From assembly GCA_017506865.1 (NCBI GenBank), contig JAFCMP010000524.1:558001-622000 (forward strand): a stretch of DNA of 64,000 nucleotides. The letters run 5' to 3'. The translations under genes and the position numbers were made by a program. This document shows positions 46,901-58,463 of this stretch, one piece after another. Position 1 is the first letter of the stretch; every line of letters begins with the position of its first letter. The stretch is from Tribonema minus (taxonomy: Eukaryota; Sar; Xanthophyceae; Tribonematales; Tribonemataceae). A model generated the notes under the pieces. That model was not told the origin of the DNA. It saw only the letters and a program-made list of their open reading frames with translations, and searched no databases.

Positions 46901-49900
46901 GTATGTATGTATGTATGCCCGTGCACGCACCTCCTTCAAGTCCCTGTGACACCACGCAACGATGAGAACCCTCACCTAAATAGCACACTTCTGTACGCCA
47001 CGACAGCATGCATTTATGGTATGTATGTATGCCCATGCAAGCACCTCCTCCAAGTCCCTGTGGCACCACGTAACGATGAGCACCCTACCACCGCGTCACC
47101 TAAATAGCACACTTCTGTACGCCACAACGGCATGCAGATATGCATGTATGTATGTGTGCACAAGCACGCATCTCCCTCAAGTCCCTGTGGCACCACGTAA
47201 CAATGAGCACCCTCACCTGAATAGCACACTTCTGTACGCCATGACAGCGTGCACGTATGTATATATGTATATGCACATGTATGTATGTATGTATGTATGT
47301 ACAAGCGCGCACCTCCTCCAAGTCCCTGTGGCACCACGTAACAATGAGCACCCTGCCCCCAGGTGCGCACACGCGTGCGAGCTCCCCCACAAACTGCTGC
47401 TTGAGCGGCATGTGCTCCCCACTCTCCATGCTCCAAATGAGATCAAAGCTGTTGTCCTCAAACGGCTGCTCCAAAGCGTCAGCAACCTGAGCACACAGCA
47501 CAATCATTTGCAGCGAGCCTTGAATACTTGACAGTTGCGCGCACAGCAGAAACGGGCAGCACTACTTCAATTGTTTCAGACTTCAAGTCAACTCCAGACT
47601 GGTCGAAGCTGTTGTCCTCAAATGGCTGCTCCAGGGCATCAGCAACCTGAGCACACAGCACAGGCAATGGTAGAGAACTTGAGAAACTTGACAGTTGCGC
47701 AGAAACGGGCAGCACCACTTCGATAATTTCAAACTTCAAGTTCAGCGCCAGACTGGTTCAAAGCTGTTGTCCTACACGGCTGCTCCAGGCCATCAGCAAC
47801 CTGAGCACAGCACAAACCAGAGTCAGAGAACGTAATATAAACTTGACAGTTGCGCGCACAGAAAGTGAGCAGCACCACTTTGAATTAGTTCAAACCTCAA
47901 CTTTGAACTTCAAACAGCTGTGCCCGTAGCAGATTGACACCATATCTGCCGAGATACCCTCAGAGCAGCAGCAGTGGTGCTTGTCTGAGGTGTGCATGTA
48001 CTTATGCATCAAACTCGTCGATCTCACACTGTACTGGCTGCAGCTTTCACAGTCCAATGCTGCTTGCACCACATACAAATCGTCACTTCAGTACTCAGGC
48101 ATGCCATGCCCTGAAGACTACCGGCAACATCAACAAAGTGTGGCTGCCATTGTCATTGCACACCGCTGTGCACGACTGCACTCATGAGACGCCACAACAT
48201 CTGAGAAGCAACATTGAACTGCAATTTGATGATGCAGCCAGCTTGCGCCTGTCGGCCAATCTAACCACAGCGCAAGCTCGTGCATCATGCCTTGCCAATA
48301 TGATGGGCAACAACTTAATATCAAAAGATATTTTCAAGTTGTGATGTGTTTCAGAACTCATTTTCAACAGCACACGGAGGTCCGCTTTCCTGGACAGCTG
48401 CTGGCGTCGGCCCACCGCCTCACTGTGCACTGCTGAGGTACCAAGTTCAATGCCGGAAAGTTCTCACACCTGTCCAATTATCATAAAAGTGTGCTCATAG
48501 GTGACTTCGACAGCGCACCTGGAAGCTGCACTTGTCTGCCAGCCCAGCCTCAGCAGCCAGCTCATTGGCCCTCGCGCACTGCTTGGGCGACAGCGTAATG
48601 CCCTGCATTTTCGTGCCCCACTTGCGCGCAATGTGCCTTGAGCTGCCGCCAATGCCACACCCTACGTCCACCCCCGTCTTTGGTGTTGAGGCTGCATCTA
48701 CACCCACCCCAGCCCACTCCAGGGACTTGTCTATCATCGCAACCTGCAGCATGAAGGTAAGGGAGGGAGTTGGTGGTGGTGAGCTTCTGGTAAAACAGAG
48801 TGAGGTTCACTTTCTTGACTTTCTGGCCTCTTTTCTACTGTTTTTAAAGTTTAAGTCTGCACTTGCACTTGAAGGTACACTCCAGAAACTTCCCCACAGC
48901 AACCGATTTATGGTGTAAGGTTGAAAGACAGAGCAAGGTGGAAGTACAAGTATCCGCAGAAGATGCAACTTCAACAACTTGTTCCACGTAGTACGGCTCA
49001 CATTCCCTAGTGCTACTTTGAGAAAGTAATTCCGCAGGGCGCTGATAGGGTTTTTAATCATGCACATGACCAGGCTGATGACTCACTTTAATCAGTATGC
49101 AGCCCTCGCTTGTGCACTTCACACTTCAAGTAAGTGAGTGAGCGAAGAGTTACCTCACACTAGTTGGAGTGCCGGACAGCGGGACTCAGCAGGATGCTGA
49201 ACAACTTGTGTGCAATTCAACTAAATCTTCAAAAAGGACCCCCTGTTTGCTCTTGGTACGCTCGTCATACCACCACACGCACCAGTTGTGCGCGTTATAC
49301 GCAGCATTTGCAGTGCTGGTTGTCACAATCAAAAGTGTTTCAAAACCTTTCAGCGCACTGAAAATTTCAAAATTGCAACGATGTGATTGATTATTTCAAC
49401 TCAGAATATGGCGCGCATCTAGAATGATGAAAGCAAGCAGGTGGGTGATTGGGCAGAAGCGAAAGCTTTGAGGAGAAATCTGCTGCATCGTGCGACAACG
49501 CAACATCAGTCAGCAGCAACGTTGAAGCAGACGTCTCATTTGTCAATTGCGGGCGTCCAGAGTATGCATTTGAGGCACCCTCTTAGATGTCAACTACTTT
49601 GTTGACAATTTCCTTGCAATTTCCACCCATAAAGTTGCGAAACTGCCAGTCTTTGGGTGCTGAATTTGATATTACTTGTGACTTACGTATGACCACAGAA
49701 GCAAGATTTATAATGGAGCTTTCACATTATTTTCCGCCGCTGACTGTGGCATCCCTCACAGATTTACTGAAGAGTCTATTTTTCTGTTGCGACAGACGTA
49801 GCAAAATGAAATAATGAGGCGCGTTTTGTCTGCTGCAGCCTGTTGCCGTGCTGCAGCCTGTTGCACAACGATGCCGCCGATGGCCCAAACGATACTGTCA

Positions 49901-50844
49901 ACAATACCAGCACAAAGCCATGTTTAATCACTACGATCCTCAATTTCACTCAATACTGGCACCATTGCCACACACAACTCGAAGCAATCATGCCATCACA
50001 TAGGTCATTTAGAGCACTGCCACACATCTGATAGCGATGCCGTCATTGAGAAACTTGAGAATGGCGCGATTGTCCACTGTTATGCCTGCAAATGAACACA
50101 GACCAGAACAATCACCCCAACATATCCAGCTCAGGTTGGTGGTCAGATCATTTGCAGTAAGCTCCGTCCAGCAAAACTGAGGTGTCCTGTCTCGGTGATG
50201 TCACAATGGCGTCAGCGCTCACGACTGTGTTCAGTGTAGTTTCAGCTGTGGTCGCACTGACATAATTTTATGGTTTCTTTGGACCAGCAATCATGCCTAT
50301 CCATATTTGATTGCTCCACAATCACAGGTATACCTGCTTTCAGGATCCCTTTTATTGTGAGTTCGTTGCTGTGTTGCGAGGCACTGGTTGAGTCAGAATA
50401 CCAACTCGCGTGTGCAACCCATGACATGATCAGCTGCACTACAACCGCACTGCTGACGAAAGCCCAGAAGCACGCACAAGTGTCTTGTAATTTGCTGCGT
50501 AAACCGTGTGTTAGCTTTGCAAACTGCCGAATTTCAATGGCATTCTACAATTTCGGAGCGCTCACCTGCGCTGCTTTGTGCTCCTCCAGGCTCTGTGGCT
50601 GCTCCTCGTAGTAGCCATGGTGCATGTGCTCTCCCCAGATGCTCTCCCACAGGCCCGAGGACTTGTCGTAGAAGTTGGCGATGCCATCTTTCAGCTCAGC
50701 TCGGCTGCGCTCCCTGTTTCTTCCCAGCAGCTGTACCTTCGTCACCGCACTGGACACAGCAGTCCGGGCGCCCATCTGCATCCAGGCGCTGGCACCATCG
50801 AGCAGCAGGCACACAGCCGCCACGCAGCACAATGTTCGTTGCAT
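43953..50844 (-). CDS. VTE4: Gamma-tocopherol methyltransferase, plastid-targeted (five exons, complete)
   Basis: Exons 50844-50566, 48743-48519, 47486-47313, 46021-45755 and 44075-43953 (TAG) join in phase 0 to give 355 residues, the usual family size. The enzyme transfers methyl from S-adenosylmethionine to gamma- (or delta-) tocopherol, the last step of vitamin E synthesis, in the plastid. The presequence MQRTLCCVAAVCLLLDGASA then W is a signal peptide followed by a basic Ser-containing stretch. Then come FYDKSSGLWESIWGEHMHHG, SAM motif I VDVGCGIGGSSRHIA, GITLSPKQCARANELA, VADALEQPFEDNSFD, WSMESGEHMPLK, PGGRVLIVTWCHRDL, YYLPKWCSVADYV, FWPAVIKSSL and VKFGLITARKP, collinear with plant VTE4. 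The related MPBQ methyltransferase is less likely given the GEHMP and WCHR context. Exon 3 has tandem duplicated boundaries on both sides, and intron 4 holds telomere-like tracts. Confidence 0.95.
44605..44629 (+). repeat. Interstitial telomere-like (CCCTAA)n tract
   Basis: Four perfect units followed by a short (TA)n, in VTE4 intron 4 (44076-45754). Confidence 0.9.
44889..44969 (+). repeat. Degenerate telomere-like tract, about 80 bp
   Basis: A mixture of CCCTAA, CTAACC and CCAACG units in VTE4 intron 4, the longest such tract in the window. Confidence 0.85.
45601..45675. repeat. Paired telomere-like tracts in opposite orientation
   Basis: TAGGGTTAGGGTTAGGG (45601-45617) is followed 30 bp later by CTAACCCTCAAGCTAACCCT (45647-45666), an inverted pair in VTE4 intron 4, about 75 bp from exon 46021-45755. 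Confidence 0.85.
46790..47370 (-). repeat. Five-copy tandem array of VTE4 exon-3 end plus intron
   Basis: On the minus strand each unit (about 115-145 bp) contains the exon end encoding RVLIVTWCHRDLEE or close variants and a GTGCGTGC donor-like sequence, then an (ATGT)n stretch. Copies lie near 47307-47365 (functional), 47165-47215, 47038-47095, 46925-46970 and 46797-46850. Confidence 0.9.
47440..47900 (-). repeat. Three-copy tandem array of VTE4 exon-3 start plus intron
   Basis: On the minus strand, copies start at 47486 (functional), 47646 and about 47800, each after GTGCTGTGTGCTCAG or a close variant. The 47646 copy encodes VADALEQPFEDNSFD with about five differences, all synonymous. The 47800 copy has an indel. 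Confidence 0.9.
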
Positions 50845-51895
50845 GGTTCCCCCTTTGGCTCTCTGTCTCAGGCGTCACGCGAAAGTCAACAGTTGAGGTA
50901 GAGAAGTTGAAGTGAGGTGATCGATGATGATCAGCCAGTGGTAAGGTTTAGGTTAGGGGTTACTGTACCTAGGTTTGGATCAATGTGAGACGCAGCATGG
51001 CATATAGGGTGGGAGGCAGGATTGCCATATTGTCCAAAGCAGGCGGTTTGCCTGTTGCTGCTGCTTTTGTGCAACTCAAGTCATTCTGTGCTGCAATATG
51101 CCACAGTGTGCGCTCCCGACGCCACTTCGTTGTCGTCGAAATCAGATCCACAGTACGCAGCCACATGCCCGTAGCACAAGCCGCGCAGAACCCCAGTAGC
51201 TTACACAACAGACATGCTACACGTCCTGGCAAGTTTGCCTGCATATGCTACACCGGCGGCAGGCATAACAACACAGGCACTCGTGGCAACTGCCAGTCAG
51301 TGATACTATAGTCAGTGAGGATGCCACCATCGTGCCAAACATTTGAAGTACCACCCTCAACTCATAGAGATTGAGGCTGGGCCGACTGCCACTGGGGGGG
51401 TTAGGGAGTCAGGGGCAAGAGTTTCTCTGCTTCATTATAATAATGTTGATGGCATGCCATGAACCCCCGTGAACGTGCACACCCATCACATTTCTTCTCT
51501 GTTCGCCAGCCTTTGACCCTGCAGCCATCGTAGCAAGGCTCACTTGCTTTACAACAGCGGTCTGATAGTTTACATCCTAGCGCTAAGTCTCTGCCAGTCA
51601 GTGACTGTCGTCCGAGTCGCTCACCGGCTTGGCCACCCACAATATGCAACTTGTGTGGCTTCCTGGCATGCCAGGCCTGCACTTTTGTCGTTGTAGGTGG
51701 AGCATGACAGAATACTCTACGTGAAGTAGTTTGTTGCAACAGTATAATCTACGTGAAGTAGTTGTTGCACTTACATGTTGTGCAGAGAAAAAATGCAAAG
51801 TTGCACAGAACATCATGTCAATTTCGGAGCACTGCCTGTCGTCAGTTACACAAGCACCTCCGAAAGTCTGCAGCTTCAAGCTGGTACTTTCGGCT
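50845..51895. other. VTE4 upstream region and repeat-bearing flank
   Basis: No gene supported. There is a short TTAGG-rich tract at about 50944-50960, roughly 100 bp upstream of the VTE4 start codon. TCTACGTGAAGTAGTTTGTTG is duplicated in tandem at about 51717-51770, next to the retrotransposon fragment. The promoter must lie here, but no motif identifies it. Confidence 0.45.
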
Positions 51896-52837
51896 GCCTC
51901 GGCTGGTGCCGTGGGCAAGCCGACGCAGGCTGCACTTATTGGTGACTCGCGCGACACCTGGTCCAGCCGCCGCCGCCAACAGGCTAGCGCGCGGGTCCTG
52001 GCGCAGCTGCGCAGCCAGCGTGCGTCCGGGGCAATGGCGTGGATGAGCGTGCCACCCGCTGCCAATGACCGCCCGGATGCGGCGCCCATGTCCAGTATGG
52101 CAGCAGCCACGATGATTTTGGTTGCGATCTTCATAGACGGGTGGGGCATACAGGGCGAGGTGTGCCCATGGCGGTGCAGTGACGTGAGCCCCACCTCCAC
52201 GCATGCGATCAGCTGCCCCAGCCAGCACATACGGGGGCACAACTCGACACACACTGCCCAAAAGCGGTGCCTGCAGCGCATCTTGGGACAGCACCATGTC
52301 TCTATTGTCCGCAATGAGGACGCTAGCGTCTTCAAGGTACCGGGGTATCGGGCGGACACAGTCATTGACCCAGGGTGTCTGCACTTTAGCAGTGCATACC
52401 GTAACAAGGGAATAGTGCTAGACACAAGTGTGCGCGCGCCCACAGCGAGCTCGTACCTGACAGGCAAAACAAATGCCTCGAACACGGACGGCTATGCTGC
52501 TGGGGTGGGGGAGGACGCGAAGGTCAAGCACCACACCGGCACCTTGACGTCATCTTGGGCTTTTGTGCCATTCGTGCAGGAGTTGTACGGACGGCTGGGC
52601 AAGCAGACAAGCCTTTTTGTTAAGGAGTTGGCAATGCACTCAGCACTGTGCTCAGGGGGGGGGAAGGCAGATGTGTTACGCAAGGCCGGGTTAGCTAAGC
52701 GTCAGATCCTCATTGAGCTGAGCATATCGCTGGCGCGGGAGTTGGCGGAGCGCGTCATGGCGTACACACGCGGAGCGCGAATGCTGGGCTGTGTTGCAGC
52801 GCCGGTATCCAAGCTCCTAGGGCACAGCGCAGACTAG
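51896..52837 (+). pseudogene. Fragment of retrotransposon endonuclease ORF
   Basis: The open frame covers the last 313 codons of the element's protein: Cys/His cluster, GYRADTVIDPG, VLDTSV, FVPFVQELYGRLG. It differs from the 14881-18003 copy by a few residues and a two-codon insertion (WS after GDSRDT). No RT domain is present, so it cannot be autonomous. An in-frame ATG upstream (51816) is fortuitous. Confidence 0.88.
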
Positions 52838-52921
52838 GCTGCTGCGTTGACGCAAGCTTTTCGATTGCATAGACAACCCGGCCTCCCTTGTGCCTTTATG
52901 AATACTACAAGTCCATACGTA
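51896..52921 (+). mobile_element. 5'-truncated copy of the RLE retrotransposon (3' end only)
   Basis: From about 51896 this copy is nearly identical, in opposite orientation, to 15825-14801: the endonuclease part of the frame and the 3' untranslated tail. It is much less diverged than the copy at 14020-14372, so it is a recent insertion or a sibling of the 14801 copy. Confidence 0.9.
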
Positions 52922-53987
52922 CTTTCAGCTTTCTCTGCTCGTCAATTGGCACTACTAGTATGAGCTTGACGCACCATTCCAAGCCCTCAAGTCACAGTAC
53001 CCCACGTACTACGAAAGAAAATCACGCCTGCAGGCTAGCACGTCACACCGCACCAATGCATAGAGCAGAGGCAACCGGAGGCAGCCACAATGTGACACAC
53101 AAACTCCAGGTCGGTGGTGTTGCCGGCGAAAGCTTTCCTAGGAAGCCGGCGAAGGAAGTGATATTACTATCAATAGCAAACCTGCGCGTGCCAGCTCAGG
53201 CTTGCTGAGTCACCTACATCAATGATCTGCAGCTGCTCTCGAACAGCTCGCAAACAAAACTGCACTTCAACTACAACCTCAAGTGCAAACCTCAACTAGG
53301 GCATCTAACCCTAATTGTGCAACAGCGCCATACTGTAACAACTACCGTTGAACTACGGCATACGTATAAGTGAACTCATGCCAATTGTGCGGACTCAAAT
53401 GAACCGCAAAGAAATGAACTGCAGCTTGTACTCTTGTTGCACTTGTCCTCTACAGTAGGCCTCGAGAGTGCTATCACCGCTCTCTGTCTTGGCATAGTGT
53501 TCCATCATCACATGGCTGCGCGTACGGGTGTCGATGATCGGGCCACGGTGGTGCAGTGGCGGCGCGGCATTGAACGGCGGCGCATTGTGGTCACATTGTC
53601 GGCAGCGCTTGTGCGGGAGGAGGATACGTGCGGGAGGAGGCGGAGCGTGTGATTGCGTGTGTGCGCAGCGCGCAGCTGATCATGTCTATGAGCTGATCGC
53701 GGCACGCGGTAGCGTTTGCGGCGGTCGCCGTGGTAGTGTTTTATGAACACCAACACAGGTCATGTGTGGCTCCCACAGCAGATATAAATAACAAGCACCA
53801 TAACACATACTTATACCCTGACCCAAATAGCACTCATATGTTCCCTTCGCTGGGATCCATCCACGGCGATTTTTCTGATGTCCACCCATAAAAAGGCTTG
53901 AACTGTATTTTTAGAGCTTGTACTCACAGGGTCCTCCCGACGCGCGCCGCGACGCTCTCAAGGCACATTGTCAGGGTGCTTGAGCTC
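52922..53987. other. Intergenic region, no gene supported
   Basis: A GC-rich patch at 53510-53740 has open frames on both strands (for example MAARTGVDDRATVVQWRRG on plus) but no recognisable domain. It may be first-exon or promoter sequence of the gene starting at 53988. Confidence 0.4.
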
Positions 53988-56900
53988 ATGCTGAACGTCT
54001 TGGCGAGACAGTGGCGGGGAGCTGTGCTATCAGTGGTGGTGCTGCTGCTTGGGTGTGGAGTGTGCGAGGGCGCGGTGGAGCTGAGCCCGAGTGTGGGCAC
54101 CAATGCGGGCTCTGGGAGTTCAGTCTTCTGCGCCGATGCCATCGAGACGGGTCAGGCAGCGGGCACCTGCAATCTCGTTAGCGAAGGATACCCGCTCGGT
54201 GCAGGTGCAGTTTTCTTGGTGAAACATGTCAACACAGGCTTGCAGGGCTCAACACAACACTGCTTGGCCCGCCTTGCGTGGGCTCACAGCATGTGCGCTA
54301 TTCATTATATTGACCGCTTCGCCGACATTGCCTGCTGCACCTTCAGGTGCGGACTTGCTCATGGCTGCGCGCTTTCAGAGCTTCGCGGCTGCGGGGGGCG
54401 CAGCCAGCACTGACCACAACGTAGGTGGTGTTCTGGCAGACTACGAGCTGACTGTGGCGAGGTCGAACGCGAGATTGGACGCTCAGCGATCGCTGCGTGG
54501 CACCGCTCAGGTCAGTGGCCACTGCACGTGCCGGGAGCGTCATGCAGAAAGAGGTACTCTATCAACATGCTACAGTGAAATTTCGATGTCATGTCAGCGC
54601 TGGCTGGAGCTGACCGTCGGACGCTGTAACGCGACGGTGCGCATGGCCAATGCAGGTGGACCTCTTCCTGTGCTCCGACGGCGACTGCAACGTGATCGCG
54701 GACGTGGTGCACGTCGTCACGGAGGGCAAGCCCAACGGCACTCTGGCGATGGGCTACGCGCGCTTTGCGCACTCGCTGGTGGCGCTGCCCGCGTACCACA
54801 TCCGCGCCGACAGCGTGACGCCGCGCGTGTTCCCGGTGGCGGAGTCCCGGCGTGGAGTCGCGCGCTCCAAGGTGTGTAGCGAGGCAACCCTACTAGGTGG
54901 AGCAGTAGTTGAAGTAGGGTTTGAAATGCGAATGCCTTCTGTGCTATATAAGCCATCTGACACCATGACCTCTTGGCTGGACTTCTTTCCACTGCCTTGG
55001 CTGCAATGCATGAAACACCTGTGCGCACACTGGCAGGTGGCCTGGGCGCTCGCGGACGCCAGCGCCGAATGGGTCAGCGCCAACATGGTCATGATGCCCT
55101 TCGGCGCCCTCGTCCGGTTCTTGGCGCTGTCGGCACGCAGCGCGGAGCTGGACCTGGGCGTCCTGCGGGCGGGTGCGTACACCGAGCAGCAGACGGGAGA
55201 CTGCGTCATCGTCATCAGCTTCAAGCACCCGTGGATGGATGCCATGGGGTGGGGCACCTCCAACTGCGACCCGGGCGACCCTGCCGCAGCCAAAGTTTAC
55301 GTCTTCGATTCCTATTTTGCACAGGCAAGCGAGCTACCGTTCTACAGTATGCTGAGTGCCGTATTGGTAGTACGTACCTTGCATCATTCTATCGCATCTC
55401 CATGAAAGTCCCGCTCTCGGGGCGGGTGCTGATCATTCGAGCTACGATCGAGACTCAACATCTGCCGTTAAGGCTGAGTTTGAACTTGCTGTGCATCTTG
55501 TACAAGGTTGCACGGTGGCAATGCTATTAGTAGTGTGGCAGAAACCGTTATGGATGTTTCGCAACAGTGACCTACATGATGACAGCTGTCTGCATGTCAT
55601 GCAGACGGCTGATCAATGCTCATTTAAAGGGGTGATATACACCAGCATCGCGGCAACTAACCTTGGCATGCATTGCGCGCGCCGCTGTTGCACACGCTGC
55701 CAGGCGAACTTGCAGTGGCCGCCGGCCAAGGGGGTCGTTGGTGGGGGCGTTGGCTACGTGTTCCCCCTTGCAGATGAGGTGGGCGGCGGTAACTGGCGCG
55801 ACGGCGCCGCTGTCCGCTCCTATGGCGCCGCGATGGTGTGCGGGTCCGAGATGTACATCAACCAGCAGACGGTCGGCGCCACAAGGTACAGCTGCGTCAA
55901 CGCCGAGGGGGGGTGGGCTGCCTCACAGCCGCCGTCTGATGAGGACCTCGCTGCAATGGTGCAGGAGGAGCAGCCTCCAACGGATGATCCGCGGTGGCTC
56001 CCACAACTGCTCGTCTTGGGTGCCGCTGCCGTCAGCGCATGGGAGATCTCAGAGCCGTTCTTGGACGTGGATGGGACAACGATGGGCGGCCAGCGCAGGT
56101 AATTGTGCAGGTGGTGGGTTTGCGTGACAGGGATAGCTGCTGCAGTTGTGCAGTGGCACTTTCTTTGCTTCCGCTTGAGGGGCGGAAACCTTGTGAAGAA
56201 CACAACACTTCGAAGTATGCAACTCACGACGTGTACACATGTGCTGTGTCAAGCGTGTGACACGTGCGCTACCTACACTATCCAACGGTCACTGACTGCC
56301 AAGCCAATTACAGAAGGGCGTCAGGAGGACTTCGTCCGCCTCAGAACCCCCCACTACCGCCCCCACGAGTCGGCGCTGCCAGATATGCCACCACTCGCTG
56401 AGATACCCCCGGGCCCCCATCTACATAGCAGTGTAAAGCCTGAAGCACACGTCGTGTGCCCTCTAGGTGAGCGCACGACGAGGAGCGTGCACTCTTCAAA
56501 CAACAAGACGTGCGGGCTTTGCAAGACACATTTTTGACTCAGAGCAAACCCATTTGTGTGCGCAATGTTGAGGCAAACGATGTGCTAAGGGACATCCTTG
56601 TCCCCCTTGTGCTCCCCCCTCGCTGCTGCTGCTGGCTGTCCCGCGACAGGTACGTCATGATGGATCCTGGTGACTTCCCCAACTCTAAGGGCCGCGAGGA
56701 GAACCCTGTGAGGGGGGGTGGAGGCGGCGCACAAGACTCTGGCGTGTTCACCAACAGTGCCCTCGCCACCTTCATCAAGTACGGAGTGCTCACCAGCGCG
56801 TCGCGCGGCGACAGCGCGCTGCCGTGGTGCGAGACGGACGCGGCCAAGATCAACAGGAAGACTTTCGTCCCCGACGATCTGCGGCGCGGCTACGTGGCGG

Positions 56901-58351
56901 CGGGGGGCAAGCTGCTCGCGCTGCAGGACTGCGAGGTCCTGTGGCCCCTGCTTGGCTGGGGAAACGTGCACGGCGCAGGCGCAGACGCTATCCAGCGCGG
57001 CGGCGCGCCGGCCGCCACCGGCGTGCGCGGGCTGCTGGAGGCAGGGCTGCTGAGGCCCAGCTGGACGGACCTGGAGGAGTCGCCCAACGGCAACCCGTAC
57101 AACACGGACACCTGGGGCAACAGCTTTGTGGGGGGCGGCGTCCTGCTCGTAAGCGCGCTGCCCGCCGGCGTGGCGGCCGTGGTTACGAGTGCCGAGGCGG
57201 TGCTGTCCAGCTTCTGCGACGCCGAGCTGTCCAACATGGAGATGACGCTCACGCCCATGGGCGCGGCGCTGGTGCTGTCGCAGACGCTCGTGGCGCTGAT
57301 CGCCTCGTACGCGGCGCGCCGCGAGCTCGTGGGCTTCTTCGCGCGGGTGCTGCGCATGCCGTTGCTGGCGGCGAGCCTGCTCACGGTCGCCGCCTTCCTG
57401 ATTGGCATCATGACGCCGGCCGTGCTCACGGCCATCGCCGAGAGCGCCGCGCACGACTCGAATCCGGACGGCAGCGACAGCCAGGTGCGTGCACATAACC
57501 CCTAACCCTAACCCTAACCATACCCTTACCCCACCCCGCCGTTGGTGTTAGGCGAGTAGTGCAGCATGCTTCTGTGTGGCGTGCTCTCTGAATGAGACAT
57601 GGTTGCTTGATGCGGCAAAGGTAAAACCATGTCTTGGGCAGCGCAGACGAAAAATATGAGCTTACAATGAAAGATACCGCTTGGACAGTCATAGAAAGCA
57701 GCAGCAGCAGCAGCAGCATCCCAGGAGCATGAGCGGTATGCTACCTGCTACTGTGACGGTGGTTCTCTTCTAGGTCGCTCGATACCAAGCAATAGTGTTG
57801 TGGGTGCAAGTGACTGCAGCTGCACTGTGCACAACCTCAGGCTGGTCCACTAGCTCCAGTTTGACATGTTGGGCTACTTTGCCCCTGGGCCAGCACCCAT
57901 CTAGCTAGGACGTTGGTGACAAATTGAGCCAACTTCAAGTTGGCTCAAGGTGCTAATTTTGGATGCCAGGTCTACATTCTGGCACGTTGAGTGACTCTGT
58001 TGTCACTACTCGGGGTACATATTGTGACAACTGGCCCTTCCCTCTCTGCAACATTTGCAGGTGCGATGGGTGCACGCGCAGGCCAACGGACTGGCGCAAT
58101 ATAACGTCGTCGCCGCGGTCACCATGACCTTCCAGGCCGACACAGATGACAGCGCATCGCTATTAGTGTGGGTGAACCTAGCGCTGGCGGCATTTGGCTG
58201 GGTGTGGTGTTCGTGGTCCGTTCTGCGCGGCAGCCAAAAGACCAGCAGAGCGCCAACGGGCCAGGCGCCTGTGAAAGAAGACAGTGAGCCACGTCGCGCC
58301 ATCTCGAGTCAGCTGAGCAAGGTCGACCCATGTCTCATGGTCATAAGCTGA
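53988..58351 (+). CDS. Secretory/membrane protein of unknown family (seven exons)
   Basis: Exons 53988-54198, 54347-54510, 54656-54871, 55037-55324 (a GC donor, or 55037-55368 with a GT donor), 55716-56098, 56650-57484 and 58061-58351 (TGA) keep phase throughout. The start chosen gives a signal peptide (LSVVVLLLGCGVCEG); an in-frame ATG at 53898 is possible but adds a non-hydrophobic leader. The long first part has paired Cys (CSDGDCN, SNCDPGD) and no known domain. Hydrophobic segments follow: LPQLLVLGAAAVSAW, GGGVLLVSALPAGVAAVV, ALVLSQTLVALIASY, LLAASLLTVAAFLIGIM and LLVWVNLALAAFGWVW, suggesting a large luminal or outside domain anchored by about four membrane helices and a short basic tail. 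Exons are markedly GC-rich. I recognise no homologue. Confidence 0.75.
57497..57532 (+). repeat. Interstitial telomere-like tract 12 nt after a splice donor
   Basis: CCCTAACCCTAACCCTAACC followed by degenerate units, at the start of the last intron of the membrane-protein gene. Confidence 0.9.
57697..57718 (+). repeat. (CAG)7 microsatellite
   Basis: About seven AGC/CAG triplets in the last intron of the membrane-protein gene. Confidence 0.85.
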
Positions 58352-58463
58352 GTAGTTTCAGTTCTTGCTTTCCACCCTTACAGAGAGTCTATTAAAACAA
58401 TTGCAGGGCCAGCAGCCTCTGCAATCAGCCGACTGAGCCACTGGCAAGTAACTGTACTTTTTA

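Noticed and set aside
46790-47370. Regularly spaced repeats resembling a CRISPR array
   Set aside because: Units are 115-145 bp, carry exon-end coding sequence and (ATGT)n, lie in a spliced eukaryotic gene, and have no constant repeat/unique spacer structure.
18928-57532. Telomere repeats as evidence of a chromosome end
   Set aside because: Tracts are short, degenerate, scattered and intronic, with genes on both sides.
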